A DNA stretch of 64,000 bases, taken from the NCBI GenBank assembly GCA_040880065.1, contig JBBDJE010000043.1, forward strand, positions 1 through 64,000, given 5' to 3'. The stretch comes from Abyssibius sp040880065. GTDB taxonomy: Bacteria; Pseudomonadota; Alphaproteobacteria; Rhodobacterales; Rhodobacteraceae. The notes beneath the pieces are model-generated. The model had not been told where the DNA came from. It saw only the letters and a list, made by a program, of their open reading frames with translations, and made no database searches. Positions 26,752 through 36,717 of this stretch are shown here, one piece after another (positions within the stretch are counted from its first letter, which is position 1; each line of letters opens with the position of its first letter). The translations under genes and the position numbers were made by a program.

Positions 26752-27794
26752 GCCTGCGGGTTGCAACCTGGAACATTGAGTGGTTCGGCAATTTGTTTGA
26801 CGCTCACTCGGCCCTGAAGCTCGATGGCGACTGGTCGGCGCGCTATAAGGTAACGCGGGCTGAACAGGGCGCGGCGATTGCCAAAGTGCTGCAAAAACTC
26901 GATGCCGATTTGCTGCTGATTGTCGAAGCCCCCAACACCGGAAAACGACAATCTACCGTGCGGGCGCTTAATAACTTTGCCGCAGCATTCGGGCTGCGGC
27001 AATCGGCTGCCGCCATTGGCTTTGCCAATGATACGCATCAGGAACTGGCGGTAATGTATGACCCCGACAATCTGTCGGTGCGCCATGATCCGCGCGGGCT
27101 GCCAGGCGACGGGGTGCGCGCAGTGCATGCCCCGCGCTTTGACAGCCAGTTTCGGCTGGATGTCGATGTTGATGGCCAGCCCGATGTGCATATCTTCTCC
27201 AAACCGCCAGTCGAGATGGAGATCACGCTTGCAAACAGCGCCCGCCAATTGCGGCTGATCGGGGTGCATACCAAATCCAAGGCACCGCATGGGGCGGCGA
27301 ATGCGACCGAAGAGCTTGCCGTTTCCATCGCCAACCGCCGCAAGCAACTGGCGCAATGTGTGTGGCTGCGCCAGCGCGTTGAAGACCATCTGCGCGATGG
27401 CGATGACCTGATCGTGCTGGGCGATTTCAACGACGGGCCGGGGCTGGACAGCTATGAAAGCCTGTTTGGCCGCTCGAGTGTCGAGGTGGTTCTAGGGCTG
27501 GATTCACCACCGGAGCGGCAGTTGCTGGAGCCGCATGCCCGCATCAGGCTTGACCCGCGGCAGGGCTGGTCGCTGAGCACCTCGCGGTTTTATTCCAAAC
27601 AGTACAAGCGCTATCTGAACGCATTGCTTGACTATGTGATGCTGTCGCCGGATCTGGCAGCGCGCAGCGCGGCAAAATGGCGGATATGGCACCCGTTTGA
27701 TGACCCGGAATGCTTTGATGATGATGCGATGCGGCTGGCACTTCTGGCGGCATCGGACCATTTTCCGGTATCGGTCGATCTGGACCTGCCCTGA
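26748..27794 (+). CDS. Endonuclease/exonuclease/phosphatase (EEP) family protein
   Basis: 348 aa. EEP-fold motifs: RVATWNIEWFG at the N-terminus, an acidic LLIVEAPN segment, IGVHTKSKA, VLGDFNDGPG with the catalytic Asp-Asn, and a C-terminal SDHFPV. Members are nucleases, phosphatases or phosphodiesterases, and the substrate is not predictable. It starts at GTG 26748, overlapping the J-domain gene by four bases. Confidence 0.88.
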   Translation: MSLRVATWNIEWFGNLFDAHSALKLDGDWSARYKVTRAEQGAAIAKVLQKLDADLLLIVEAPNTGKRQSTVRALNNFAAAFGLRQSAAAIGFANDTHQELAVMYDPDNLSVRHDPRGLPGDGVRAVHAPRFDSQFRLDVDVDGQPDVHIFSKPPVEMEITLANSARQLRLIGVHTKSKAPHGAANATEELAVSIANRRKQLAQCVWLRQRVEDHLRDGDDLIVLGDFNDGPGLDSYESLFGRSSVEVVLGLDSPPERQLLEPHARIRLDPRQGWSLSTSRFYSKQYKRYLNALLDYVMLSPDLAARSAAKWRIWHPFDDPECFDDDAMRLALLAASDHFPVSVDLDLP

Positions 27795-27873
27795 TGCGCG
27801 CGTAAAATCAACAAGACGGGTTGGCATTCGGCAAGGCGGTAGCCATATTTGCGCCAATGATGAAAGGGATCTT

Positions 27874-29697
27874 ATGCGAAATTTTGATGCGGCAGAGGCT
27901 GGTGCAGCCCCCGATAACCTTGGCCCCCTGCCCGAATGGGATTTGAGCGATCTTTACCCCGGTGCGGACAGCGACGAGATCAAGGCCGATATGGCGTTTA
28001 TTGCCAGTGAAACGGCCGCTTTTGCGGCGGATTACGAGGGCAAGCTCGGCAGGCTGAGCGCCGATGAATTTGCCCGCTGCATTGCACGTAACGAGGTGCT
28101 GAGCGCCAAGATCGGGCGGGTCTTTTCCTTTGCGGGCCTGTCTTATTACCAGAATACGACTGATGCTGGACGCGCGAAGTTTTTATCAGATGTGCAGGCA
28201 GAAATCACCGATGCAACCTCGGCTGTTGTGTTTTTTGATCTGGAGTTGAACCGGCTTGAGGATGCTGTGTTTGAGGGCTGGTATGCGACCAGCTCCGAAG
28301 TGGCGCGCTACAAGCCGGTGTTTGACCGGATGCGCGCCATGCGGCCCCACCAGTTGAGCGACGAGCTTGAAAAGTTTTTGCACGATGCCTCGGTTACCGG
28401 GGCTGCGGCATGGAACCGGCTGTTTGATGAAACCATGGCCGGGCTAAAGTTTGATGTTGACGGCGAAACCATGGCGCTTGAAGCAACGCTGAACCTGCTG
28501 ACGGATAACAAGCGCGCGCGCCGCGAGGCGGGTGCACGCGCGCTGGCCGTGGTGTTTGGTGAAAAAATCAGCCTGTTTTCGCGCATTACCAACACATTGG
28601 CCAAGGAAAAGGCCGTGCATGACAAGTGGCGCAAGATGCCCACACCGCAGACCGGGCGGCACCTGTCCAATGATGTGGAGCCAGAGGTTGTGGAGGCGCT
28701 GCGCAATGCGGTTGTGGCCGCCTATCCACGGCTGAGCCACCGTTATTATGCGTTGAAAGCCAAATGGTTAGGGCTGGATGTTTTGGAAGTGTGGGACCGC
28801 AACGCCCCCCTGCCACAGGAAGATGACCGCCCGATCGGCTGGAACGAGGCGCGCGACACGGTGCTCAAAGCCTATGGCGCATTTGATCCGCGTCTGGCCG
28901 AGCTTGGCGGCAGGTTCTTTGGCAATGGCTGGATTGATGCGGGCGTGAAACTCGGAAAATCACCCGGTGCATTTGCCCACCCGACAGTGACCGATGTGCA
29001 CCCCTATCTGCTGCTGAACTACCTTGGCAAACCGCGCGATGTGATGACGCTGGCCCATGAGCTTGGGCACGGCGTGCACCAGCTTTTGGCGGCACCCCAA
29101 GGTGAAATGCTGTCATCAACCCCGCTGACACTGGCCGAAACCGCCAGCGTTTTTGGCGAGATGCTGACCTTTCAGCAACTACTGGCCGGGGCCAAGGATA
29201 AAGCCACACGCAAACGGCTATTGGCGGGCAAGGTCGAGGATATGATCAACACGGTTGTGCGCCAGATCGCCTTTTACGACTTCGAGTGCAAGCTGCATGA
29301 TGCGCGCACCGATGGTGAGCTAACCCCCGATGACATCAACGCGCTGTGGATGTCGGTGCAGGGCGAAAGCCTTGGGCCAATCTTCAACTTCATGGAAGGT
29401 TATGAGACTTTCTGGGCCTATATTCCGCATTTCATCCACTCGCCCTTTTACGTTTACGCCTATGCCTTTGGCGACGGGTTGGTGAACGCGCTTTATGCGG
29501 TTTATGCCGAGGAAAGGGCTGCGGGCAAAACCGGCTTTCAGGACCGGTATTTCGACATGCTGAAAGCCGGCGGCAGCAAGCATCATAGCGACTTGCTTGC
29601 GCCCTTTGGGCTGGATGCAAGTGATCCGGCCTTCTGGGACAAGGGCCTGTCGATGATCGAAGGCATGATCGACGAATTGGAGGCGATGGAGGGTTAA
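27874..29697 (+). CDS. pepF: Oligoendopeptidase F (M3B metallopeptidase)
   Basis: 607 aa cytosolic zinc peptidase. The HELGHG zinc motif is near residue 395, followed by the downstream glutamate in LAETASVFGE. The N-terminal helical region and the YVYAYAFGDGLVNALY segment are typical of PepF. It probably degrades short peptides, fitting the upstream peptide importer. ATG 27874 is preceded by AAAGGGA; the longer frame overlaps the EEP gene. Confidence 0.95.
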   Translation: MRNFDAAEAGAAPDNLGPLPEWDLSDLYPGADSDEIKADMAFIASETAAFAADYEGKLGRLSADEFARCIARNEVLSAKIGRVFSFAGLSYYQNTTDAGRAKFLSDVQAEITDATSAVVFFDLELNRLEDAVFEGWYATSSEVARYKPVFDRMRAMRPHQLSDELEKFLHDASVTGAAAWNRLFDETMAGLKFDVDGETMALEATLNLLTDNKRARREAGARALAVVFGEKISLFSRITNTLAKEKAVHDKWRKMPTPQTGRHLSNDVEPEVVEALRNAVVAAYPRLSHRYYALKAKWLGLDVLEVWDRNAPLPQEDDRPIGWNEARDTVLKAYGAFDPRLAELGGRFFGNGWIDAGVKLGKSPGAFAHPTVTDVHPYLLLNYLGKPRDVMTLAHELGHGVHQLLAAPQGEMLSSTPLTLAETASVFGEMLTFQQLLAGAKDKATRKRLLAGKVEDMINTVVRQIAFYDFECKLHDARTDGELTPDDINALWMSVQGESLGPIFNFMEGYETFWAYIPHFIHSPFYVYAYAFGDGLVNALYAVYAEERAAGKTGFQDRYFDMLKAGGSKHHSDLLAPFGLDASDPAFWDKGLSMIEGMIDELEAMEG

Positions 29698-29706
29698 GGC
29701 CAACCT

Positions 29707-29778
29707 GACCCGCTGTTTCAAGCTGGGGGTTTCACACCCCCAGACCCGCTGTTTCAAGCTGGGGGTTTCACACCCCCA
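29707..29778. repeat. Two tandem 36-bp units, each with a GGGGGT/ACCCCC hairpin
   Basis: Two identical copies (29707-29742 and 29743-29778) beginning GACCCGCTGTTTCAAGC. Each holds an inverted repeat TGGGGGT-ttcac-ACCCCCA. They are followed by GGGATATTTATGAACAAA, which resembles gene-end sequences I recall from Rhodobacterales. The block lies between convergent pepF and the ThDP gene and may serve as a terminator for both. Confidence 0.85.
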
Positions 29779-29813
29779 GACCCCCGTGGGATATTTATGA
29801 ACAAAAGATGGGG

Positions 29814-31397
29814 TCAGGCGCGAAAATCCGGCGTAAGCCGGATGAGCGTTGGGGCCTTGGCGCCAAGCGCTGACTTGATGACGGCCGCCAGATCCTGCGG
29901 GGTTTCAGGCTGGGCGGCATGCGCACCATAGGCGCGGGCAAGCGCCAGAAAGTCGGGGTTTTGGGCTACCACGGCGTTCGGTGCGATCTGGTTTTGAACC
30001 ATGTAGTCTTCGATCTCTTTGAGGCGCGCATTGTCCCACAGGATAATCGGCAGGTTGAGACCAAGTTCAACCGCTGTTGCCAGTTCCTGCACGGTATACT
30101 GAAAGCCGTAATCGCCCGCCAGCGCGATGACGGGCGCATCGCGGCCAAGCGCGACCTTGCCACCGATTGCCGCAGGCAATGCGTAGCCAAGACAGCCAAA
30201 GCCCGAAGGGTGGAACCAGCGGTTCGGCGCGCGCATCGGCCATGTGATTTTGGCCTGATAGGCGATTTGGGTCATGTCTGAGTAAACGGTGGTATCTTCG
30301 GGCAAGGCGCTGCGCAAAGCGTTTATAACCGGCTGCAACCCGGCATAGGATTCGCCCGCGAGCCGCCCTGCATTGCGGCGCCGGGCGATGTCGGCTGCAG
30401 TCCAGCCAGTGCTGCCTGCATTTGGCAATGCCGCATTCAGCAGCGTGGCAAAGCGGTTTGCATCAGAGCGGATAGGGTAGGTCGCGCGGTGACGGTCGGC
30501 CAATGCGCGCGGGTCAAGGTCAACCCGCACCAGCGGGGCGCGGTTGCCAAGTGTGCTGCGCCCAAAATCGGTTTCGCCAAGTTCGGTGCCGATGGCGATG
30601 ACGAGGTCGGCCGAGCCGATCAGCGCCGCGCTCGGCGTGCCGTAAACCATGGCGCCAAAGCTGTTCGGGTGATCATCATCAATGATCCCGCGACCGGCAT
30701 ATGTGGGCAGCACCGCAAGGTTTTGCCGCTCGACCAGTTCGCGCAGCGCAGTCGAGGCCCCGCGCGCACCGCCCCCCAAAATCAGCAGCGGTTTGCGCGC
30801 GCCTTCGACAAGTTGCGCGACAGTTGCAATTTCTTCTGCTGAGGCTGTTGGCGGGGCGGGGCGGGGCACAGGTGCCGGTGCTTCACCGGCAAGCGCGCCT
30901 AAAACATCTATCGGCACCTGCACCAGCGCGGGGCGCGGGCGGTTAGCGGCGAACCCTGCGAGAGCGCGGTCGATAAGCTCGTATGTCGATGCAGCGTCAA
31001 GCCCCGTGCCCGCCATCCCCACAACCGATTGTGCCGCACCAAGCTGGCTGATCATATCGTGCAAACGGCCACGGCCCTGGTCGAGATCGGCGGTATCAAG
31101 GCAAGAGGCAACGGCCAGCACGGGCACGCTATCTGAATAGGCCTGCCCAAGCGGAGTAAGCGCATTGGTCACGCCGGGGCCGGTAATGATGTAAATAACG
31201 CCGGGCTTGCCGCAAGCGCGGGCGTAACCATCGGCCATGAACCCCGCGCCGCCCTCGTGGCGGGCCAGCACATGGGTGATGCCCGCCTCGATTATTCCGC
31301 GATACATTTCTACGTTATGCACACCGGGAATGCCAAAGATAACCTCGACACCGCGCGCGGCAAGGGCGCGCGATATTTCTACACCAAGGGGCTGCAT
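29814..31397 (-). CDS. ThDP-dependent decarboxylase, 5-guanidino-2-oxopentanoate decarboxylase-like
   Basis: 527 aa with the three-domain acetolactate-synthase-like fold. It has the catalytic glutamate (ARHEGGAGFMADGYAR), a central domain, and a C-terminal ThDP/Mg segment beginning GDYGFQ and ending LWDNARL. The closest family I recall in this group is AruI, the 2-ketoarginine decarboxylase of arginine transamination; acetolactate synthase or another 2-oxoacid decarboxylase remains possible. Two adjacent ATGs exist; GGAG is six bases from the second (31397). It overlaps the trkH stop, so it is translationally coupled. Confidence 0.82.
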   Translation of the reverse strand: MQPLGVEISRALAARGVEVIFGIPGVHNVEMYRGIIEAGITHVLARHEGGAGFMADGYARACGKPGVIYIITGPGVTNALTPLGQAYSDSVPVLAVASCLDTADLDQGRGRLHDMISQLGAAQSVVGMAGTGLDAASTYELIDRALAGFAANRPRPALVQVPIDVLGALAGEAPAPVPRPAPPTASAEEIATVAQLVEGARKPLLILGGGARGASTALRELVERQNLAVLPTYAGRGIIDDDHPNSFGAMVYGTPSAALIGSADLVIAIGTELGETDFGRSTLGNRAPLVRVDLDPRALADRHRATYPIRSDANRFATLLNAALPNAGSTGWTAADIARRRNAGRLAGESYAGLQPVINALRSALPEDTTVYSDMTQIAYQAKITWPMRAPNRWFHPSGFGCLGYALPAAIGGKVALGRDAPVIALAGDYGFQYTVQELATAVELGLNLPIILWDNARLKEIEDYMVQNQIAPNAVVAQNPDFLALARAYGAHAAQPETPQDLAAVIKSALGAKAPTLIRLTPDFRA

Positions 31398-32845
31398 CAT
31401 CGTCTCCAGAAAACAAATGTGAAAAGAACATAGACCGACATCAGCTCGAGCCGCCCGATAAGCATGGCCGCGCTCAGCAGCCATTTTGCACCATCGGGTA
31501 GGCCTGCAAAATTGCCATCCGGGCCAATTTCAGGGCCAAGTCCTGGGCCGATATTGGCGAGTGCGGTAGCCGCGCCGGAAATGGCGGTAATAGGCGACAA
31601 GCCCATCGCGCCAAGCATGGCAGCCAGCACCCCGAGCGTGATCATGAACATGGTGAAAAACGCCATGATGGATGAGAGGGCATCAGGGTCGATCGGGCGG
31701 CCGTCAAACCGTGGATGGAAGATGCCCGAAGGGTGGTTGATACGCCGGATTTGCGTGCCGATCGCAGAAAATAAAATCTGGAACCGGAAGATTTTGATAG
31801 CGCAGCAAGTGGAGCCAGCGCAGCCGCCAATCAGCCCCATCATGAAAAACAGCACCGCGGGAAAGGCACCCCATGACTGATAGTTGGTGCTTGAATAGCC
31901 GGTGCCAGACATGATGGAGGTAACGTTGAACACCCCCTCGCGGAAGGTTGGCTCAAGCAAGTCACCGCTAACCACCATGCGATAGCCGCCAGTTAGCGCG
32001 ACGAGCAAAAAGACCAGCGCCAGAAAGGCATGGACCTGTGTATCGCGCAACAATGGGCGCGCAGTGCCAGCGATAATCTGCACATAGCGCACAAAGGGCA
32101 GACTTGCGAGAATCATGAAGACCGAGGCAACATATTCCGGTGCACCCTGAAAGGCGGCAAAACTGATATCGCGGTTGGAAAATCCGCCGGTGGAAACCGT
32201 GGTAAGCGTATGAATCAGGGCATCAAAAGCCTGCATGCCGACCGCAATATAGGCAATGAAACACGCCACCGTCAGCCCAATATAGATAACGCCGATGCGC
32301 CCGGCAATCTCGGCGGCGCGGGGTAGGATTTTACCCATCGTATCAAAGGCTTCGCTGCGAAACACCTGCATGCCACCCACGCGCAGGGTGGGCAAAAAGG
32401 CCATGGCTACAATGATGATACCAACCCCGCCGAACCATTGCAGCATCGAGCGCCAGAGCAGGGTGCCAACCGGCATATCATCAAGCCCCGTGAAGACCGT
32501 AGAGCCCGTTGTGGTCAGGCCCGACATGGCCTCGAAGAAAGCATCGGTATAGGTGGCGTTTGGCATGCCAAACCAGAAAGGCAGCGCCCCGAAAATGGGC
32601 AAGATCAGCCAGCTGAACACGGTAAGCAGAAATGTTTGTTGCACGGAAAGGCTGCCCGTGCGCGCATTGGCACAGGCCAGCGAGACAACCGCGCCGATAA
32701 GCACGGTGACAAGCGCCACCGAAGCAAAGGTGCCTTCCTGCCCGTTGCCATCCAGCCAGTCGGCCACCATCGGCACGAGCATTGTTAGGCCCAGCACCGT
32801 TACCAATAGGCCAATGACATATCCGACTGGGCGCAAAGCTAACAT
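31397..32845 (-). CDS. trkH: Trk potassium uptake channel TrkH
   Basis: 482 aa membrane protein with four pore-helix repeats. Selectivity-filter segments are recognisable: TTTGSTV, VSTGGFS, SGTGYSS and ANIGPGLG. It takes up potassium together with the cytosolic TrkA regulator, which is not in this window. It is downstream of folE2 with a 46-base gap, and its stop overlaps the next gene. Confidence 0.95.
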   Translation of the reverse strand: MLALRPVGYVIGLLVTVLGLTMLVPMVADWLDGNGQEGTFASVALVTVLIGAVVSLACANARTGSLSVQQTFLLTVFSWLILPIFGALPFWFGMPNATYTDAFFEAMSGLTTTGSTVFTGLDDMPVGTLLWRSMLQWFGGVGIIIVAMAFLPTLRVGGMQVFRSEAFDTMGKILPRAAEIAGRIGVIYIGLTVACFIAYIAVGMQAFDALIHTLTTVSTGGFSNRDISFAAFQGAPEYVASVFMILASLPFVRYVQIIAGTARPLLRDTQVHAFLALVFLLVALTGGYRMVVSGDLLEPTFREGVFNVTSIMSGTGYSSTNYQSWGAFPAVLFFMMGLIGGCAGSTCCAIKIFRFQILFSAIGTQIRRINHPSGIFHPRFDGRPIDPDALSSIMAFFTMFMITLGVLAAMLGAMGLSPITAISGAATALANIGPGLGPEIGPDGNFAGLPDGAKWLLSAAMLIGRLELMSVYVLFTFVFWRR

Positions 32846-32891
32846 GAGCGCAAGCCTTGAATGGCGCTATGCGGCGTGTCAAGCCATCGGG

Positions 32892-34022
<1,131 letters not shown>

Positions 34023-34183
34023 AGAGCCCCCACTCTCGCCCAGCAGGCAATAATTAAGGTGCCTTGGCACGGCTTCAAGCCCTGACTGCGAACCGCATGC
34101 ACAGGCATGATAACCTATTTAGGCCAAAACCCAAATCTCAGAAGAACCGTTATCCGGTTAATATTGTATTAAATTCTCGCCTT
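34023..34183 (-). promoter_or_regulatory. folE2 leader with several small inverted repeats
   Basis: This spacer between the metZ stop and the folE2 start holds TTAATA-ttg-TATTAA (about 34158-34172) and, on the minus strand nearer folE2, CATGC-ctgt-GCATG, GGCTT-ga-AGCC and GTGCC-aa-GGCAC. CAGG and CCTG flank the last two, which could form a multi-branched RNA. It could be a promoter with operator or a structured leader. No riboswitch class is confirmed by eye. Confidence 0.4.
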
Positions 34184-35374
34184 TTAGAGGTTTTTTGCGA
34201 AACTTAGCGCGGTTGTGATGTCTGCCAGCAGGTCTTCGGCATCTTCCAGCCCGACAGAAAACCGCACCAAACCATCGGAAATGCCAAGGCTGGCCCGTGC
34301 TTCGGGCGAAAGGCGCTGATGCGTCGTTGTGGTCGGATGGGTGACTAGTGACTTGGAATCGCCGAGATTGTTAGAAATCAGCGCCACGTTCAGCGCGTTC
34401 AGGAAGGCAAAAGCCGCCGCCTTGCCACCCTTGATATCCAAAGCCAGAACCGTGCCGCCCGCAACCATTTGGCGCATAGCCAGTTCATGCTGCGGGTGGC
34501 TGGCATGGCCGGGGAACAGCATGCGCGCCAGCGCCGGATGTCCGGTGAGCTTTTCTGCCAGATAAGTTGCAGTTGCCGCCTGCGCGCGCACGCGAAGGTC
34601 GAGCGTTTCCAGCCCTTTGAGCATGACCCATGCGTTGAACGGCGAGAGCGCGCCGCCGGTATGTTTGAGATAGGTCTCAAGCGGGCCGCGCACAAAGTCA
34701 CGCGTGCCAAGCACAACGCCGCCAAGGCAACGGCCCTGCCCGTCTATGTGTTTTGTCGCCGAATAGACCACCACATCGGCCCCCAGGTCGATGCTGCGTT
34801 GCAGCACCGGCGTGGCAAATACATTATCGACCACCAAAGTAGCCCCCACCGCGCGCGATACCTTCGCAACGCTTGCAATATCAATGACTTCCAGTGTGGG
34901 GTTTGACATCGCCTCAAGGAACAAAACCTTGGTATTCGGGCGAATGGCTGCCTGCCATGCGTCCAGATCCGTGCCATCAACAAATGTCACCTCGACCCCG
35001 TAGGCGGGCAAAATCGTCTCTGCAATATAAAGACACGAGCCGAACAGCGCGCGGGCCGAGACCATATGGTCGCCCGCTTTGAGCAATGCAAAAAGCGCCC
35101 CGTTTACCGCTGCCATGCCAGAAGCTGTTGCAAAGGCCGCCTCAGCACCTTCAAGCGCTGCGATACGGTCCTCGAACATCGCAACGGTCGGGTTGCCGTA
35201 GCGGGCATAAATGAACTCATCTTCGCCGCTTTTGACAAACCGCGCCTCGGCGGCTTCGGCAGTTGGGTAAACAAAGCCCTGCGTCAGAAAAATAGCTTCG
35301 CTGGTTTCGGCGTATTGACTGCGGCGCGTGCCAGCATGAACGGCCTGCGTGCGTGGTTTCCAAGTATTGCTCAT
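34184..35374 (-). CDS. metZ: O-succinylhomoserine sulfhydrylase
   Basis: 396 aa Cys/Met-metabolism PLP enzyme. The PLP lysine is in VYSATKHIDGQGR; the N-terminal YARYGNPT and SNPTLEVIDI segments are typical. It forms homocysteine from O-succinyl- or O-acetylhomoserine and sulfide. ATG 35374 (MSNTWKPRTQAVHAGTRR) is chosen. The longer open frame to 35491 translates the riboswitch region and is not coding. Control is by the SAM-II element upstream. Confidence 0.95.
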   Translation of the reverse strand: MSNTWKPRTQAVHAGTRRSQYAETSEAIFLTQGFVYPTAEAAEARFVKSGEDEFIYARYGNPTVAMFEDRIAALEGAEAAFATASGMAAVNGALFALLKAGDHMVSARALFGSCLYIAETILPAYGVEVTFVDGTDLDAWQAAIRPNTKVLFLEAMSNPTLEVIDIASVAKVSRAVGATLVVDNVFATPVLQRSIDLGADVVVYSATKHIDGQGRCLGGVVLGTRDFVRGPLETYLKHTGGALSPFNAWVMLKGLETLDLRVRAQAATATYLAEKLTGHPALARMLFPGHASHPQHELAMRQMVAGGTVLALDIKGGKAAAFAFLNALNVALISNNLGDSKSLVTHPTTTTHQRLSPEARASLGISDGLVRFSVGLEDAEDLLADITTALSFAKNL

Positions 35375-35443
35375 TTGCGTTCCGGGGCGCTCCCCGGCCT
35401 CTGATCTGGGCCAAAAGGCACAATCGGGGCCTGTCGGGGCCAC

Positions 35444-35503
35444 GACCTCTTTAGCGGTTTGTTTTACGTGGCCCGCAATCCAGTCCGACAAATCACCACA
35501 GGG
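35444..35503 (-). ncRNA. SAM-II riboswitch
   Basis: On the minus strand the core reads TGTGGTGATTTG, a loop ending ATTGCGGGCCACGT, an A-rich stretch AAAACAAAC, then CGCTAAAGAGG. This reproduces the SAM-II (metA motif) pseudoknot: stem GTGG/CCAC, conserved TGATTT, and the terminal GCTAAA-x-x-GG near the ribosome site. It represses metZ expression when S-adenosylmethionine is abundant. It lies about 70 bases before the metZ ATG. Confidence 0.9.
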
Positions 35504-35505
35504 CG

Positions 35506-35534
35506 TGTTTAGGTCAAGGTGTGCACATCGTCAA
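35506..35534 (-). promoter_or_regulatory. Probable sigma-70 promoter of metZ
   Basis: TTGACG (35534-35529) and TAAACA (35511-35506) are separated by exactly 17 bases on the minus strand, and the riboswitch begins a few bases downstream. The fit to consensus is good at -35 and moderate at -10. Confidence 0.6.
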
Positions 35535-35609
35535 GATTGGGCGCAAGGCCGGTTTAAGGCCCGCTTGGCGGCGTGATAGGTTAAGCGCGAATCAGCCGCA
35601 GGTTTTGAC

Positions 35610-36656
35610 ATGACACTCACGCTTACCCTCACGCACCCCGATGACTGGCACCTTCACCTGCGCGATGGCGATATGATGGCGGGCGTGCTGCCGCATTCCG
35701 CCGCGCATTTCGCCCGCGCCATCATCATGCCGAACCTTGTGCCCCCGGTGCGCACAGCCGCCGACGCTGCTGCCTACCGCGCGCGGATTCTGGCTGCACT
35801 GCCAAAAGGCGCTGATTTCACGCCGCTGATGACACTGTATTTGACCGAAACGACAAACCCCGAAGATGTTGCCGCCGCCGCGGGCGCGGGGCTGATCACG
35901 GCCGTCAAACTCTACCCTGCGGGTGCGACGACGAACTCGCAATCGGGGGTTTCGAATTTTGATAATGTCATGCCGGTGCTCGAGCGCATGGCCGCAATCG
36001 GCCTGCCACTTTGCGTGCATGGCGAGGTGACCGACCCCGCTGTCGATATTTTTGACCGTGAGGCGGTATTTATCGACCGCGTTCTTGCCCCATTGCGCGC
36101 CCGCCTGCCAGAGTTGCGCGTGGTCTTGGAGCATGTCACCACCGCCGAAGGGGTGGAATATGTAAGCGCATCCCCTGCAGGGCTGGCGGCCACGATTACA
36201 ACGCACCATCTGATGATCAACCGCAACCACATGCTGGTTGGCGGCATTCGTCCGCATTACTATTGCCTGCCCATTGTAAAACGCGCCAGCCATATGGCAG
36301 CTTTGCGCAAAGCCGCCACCAGCGGTGATCCGCGCTTCTTTTTAGGCACCGATAGCGCGCCGCATGTCGATGCAAGCAAGGAATGCGGCTGTGGCTGCGC
36401 CGGTGTGTTTTCTGCGCCCAACACACTGGCATGCCTTGCGCATGTGTTTGAAGAGATGGGCGCGCTTGACAAGCTGGAAGGCTTCACCAGCCTCAATGGT
36501 CCGGCATTTTACCGGCTTGCGCCCAATTTCGGCAAAATCACGCTGAAAAAACAAACTACGCCCGTGCCCTACCCTGCGCATATTGAAACCGATGCCGGCC
36601 CGGTAACCGTTTTTGACCCCGGCCATCCGCTTTTTTGGCAGGTGATAAAGGGCTAG
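35610..36656 (+). CDS. pyrC: Dihydroorotase (class II)
   Basis: 348 aa. It cyclises carbamoyl aspartate to dihydroorotate in pyrimidine synthesis. Metal-site motifs are DWHLHLRDG (HxH), the carbamylated lysine region AVKLYPAGATTNS, CVHGE, LEHVTT, and the catalytic Asp in GTDSAPH. AGG about seven bases before ATG is the likely ribosome site. It is divergent from metZ and 61 bases before pyrE, forming a pyrCE unit. Confidence 0.96.
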   Translation: MTLTLTLTHPDDWHLHLRDGDMMAGVLPHSAAHFARAIIMPNLVPPVRTAADAAAYRARILAALPKGADFTPLMTLYLTETTNPEDVAAAAGAGLITAVKLYPAGATTNSQSGVSNFDNVMPVLERMAAIGLPLCVHGEVTDPAVDIFDREAVFIDRVLAPLRARLPELRVVLEHVTTAEGVEYVSASPAGLAATITTHHLMINRNHMLVGGIRPHYYCLPIVKRASHMAALRKAATSGDPRFFLGTDSAPHVDASKECGCGCAGVFSAPNTLACLAHVFEEMGALDKLEGFTSLNGPAFYRLAPNFGKITLKKQTTPVPYPAHIETDAGPVTVFDPGHPLFWQVIKG

Positions 36657-36717
36657 CCCATTGCCCCGCCCGCCGCTTTTGCTATGAAGGCGGCAATTCC
36701 CGAACCGGAGTGCGCCG

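Noticed and set aside
25924..26766. N-terminal extension of the 5-oxoprolinase
   Set aside because: The extension is antisense to the TerB-J gene; family members begin at MWDFWIDRGGTFTD.
29707..29778. CRISPR-like direct repeats
   Set aside because: Only two head-to-tail units with no spacers between them; a simple tandem duplication.
35375..35491. N-terminal extension of MetZ
   Set aside because: It translates the SAM-II riboswitch and leader; MetZ begins at MSNTWKPRTQ.
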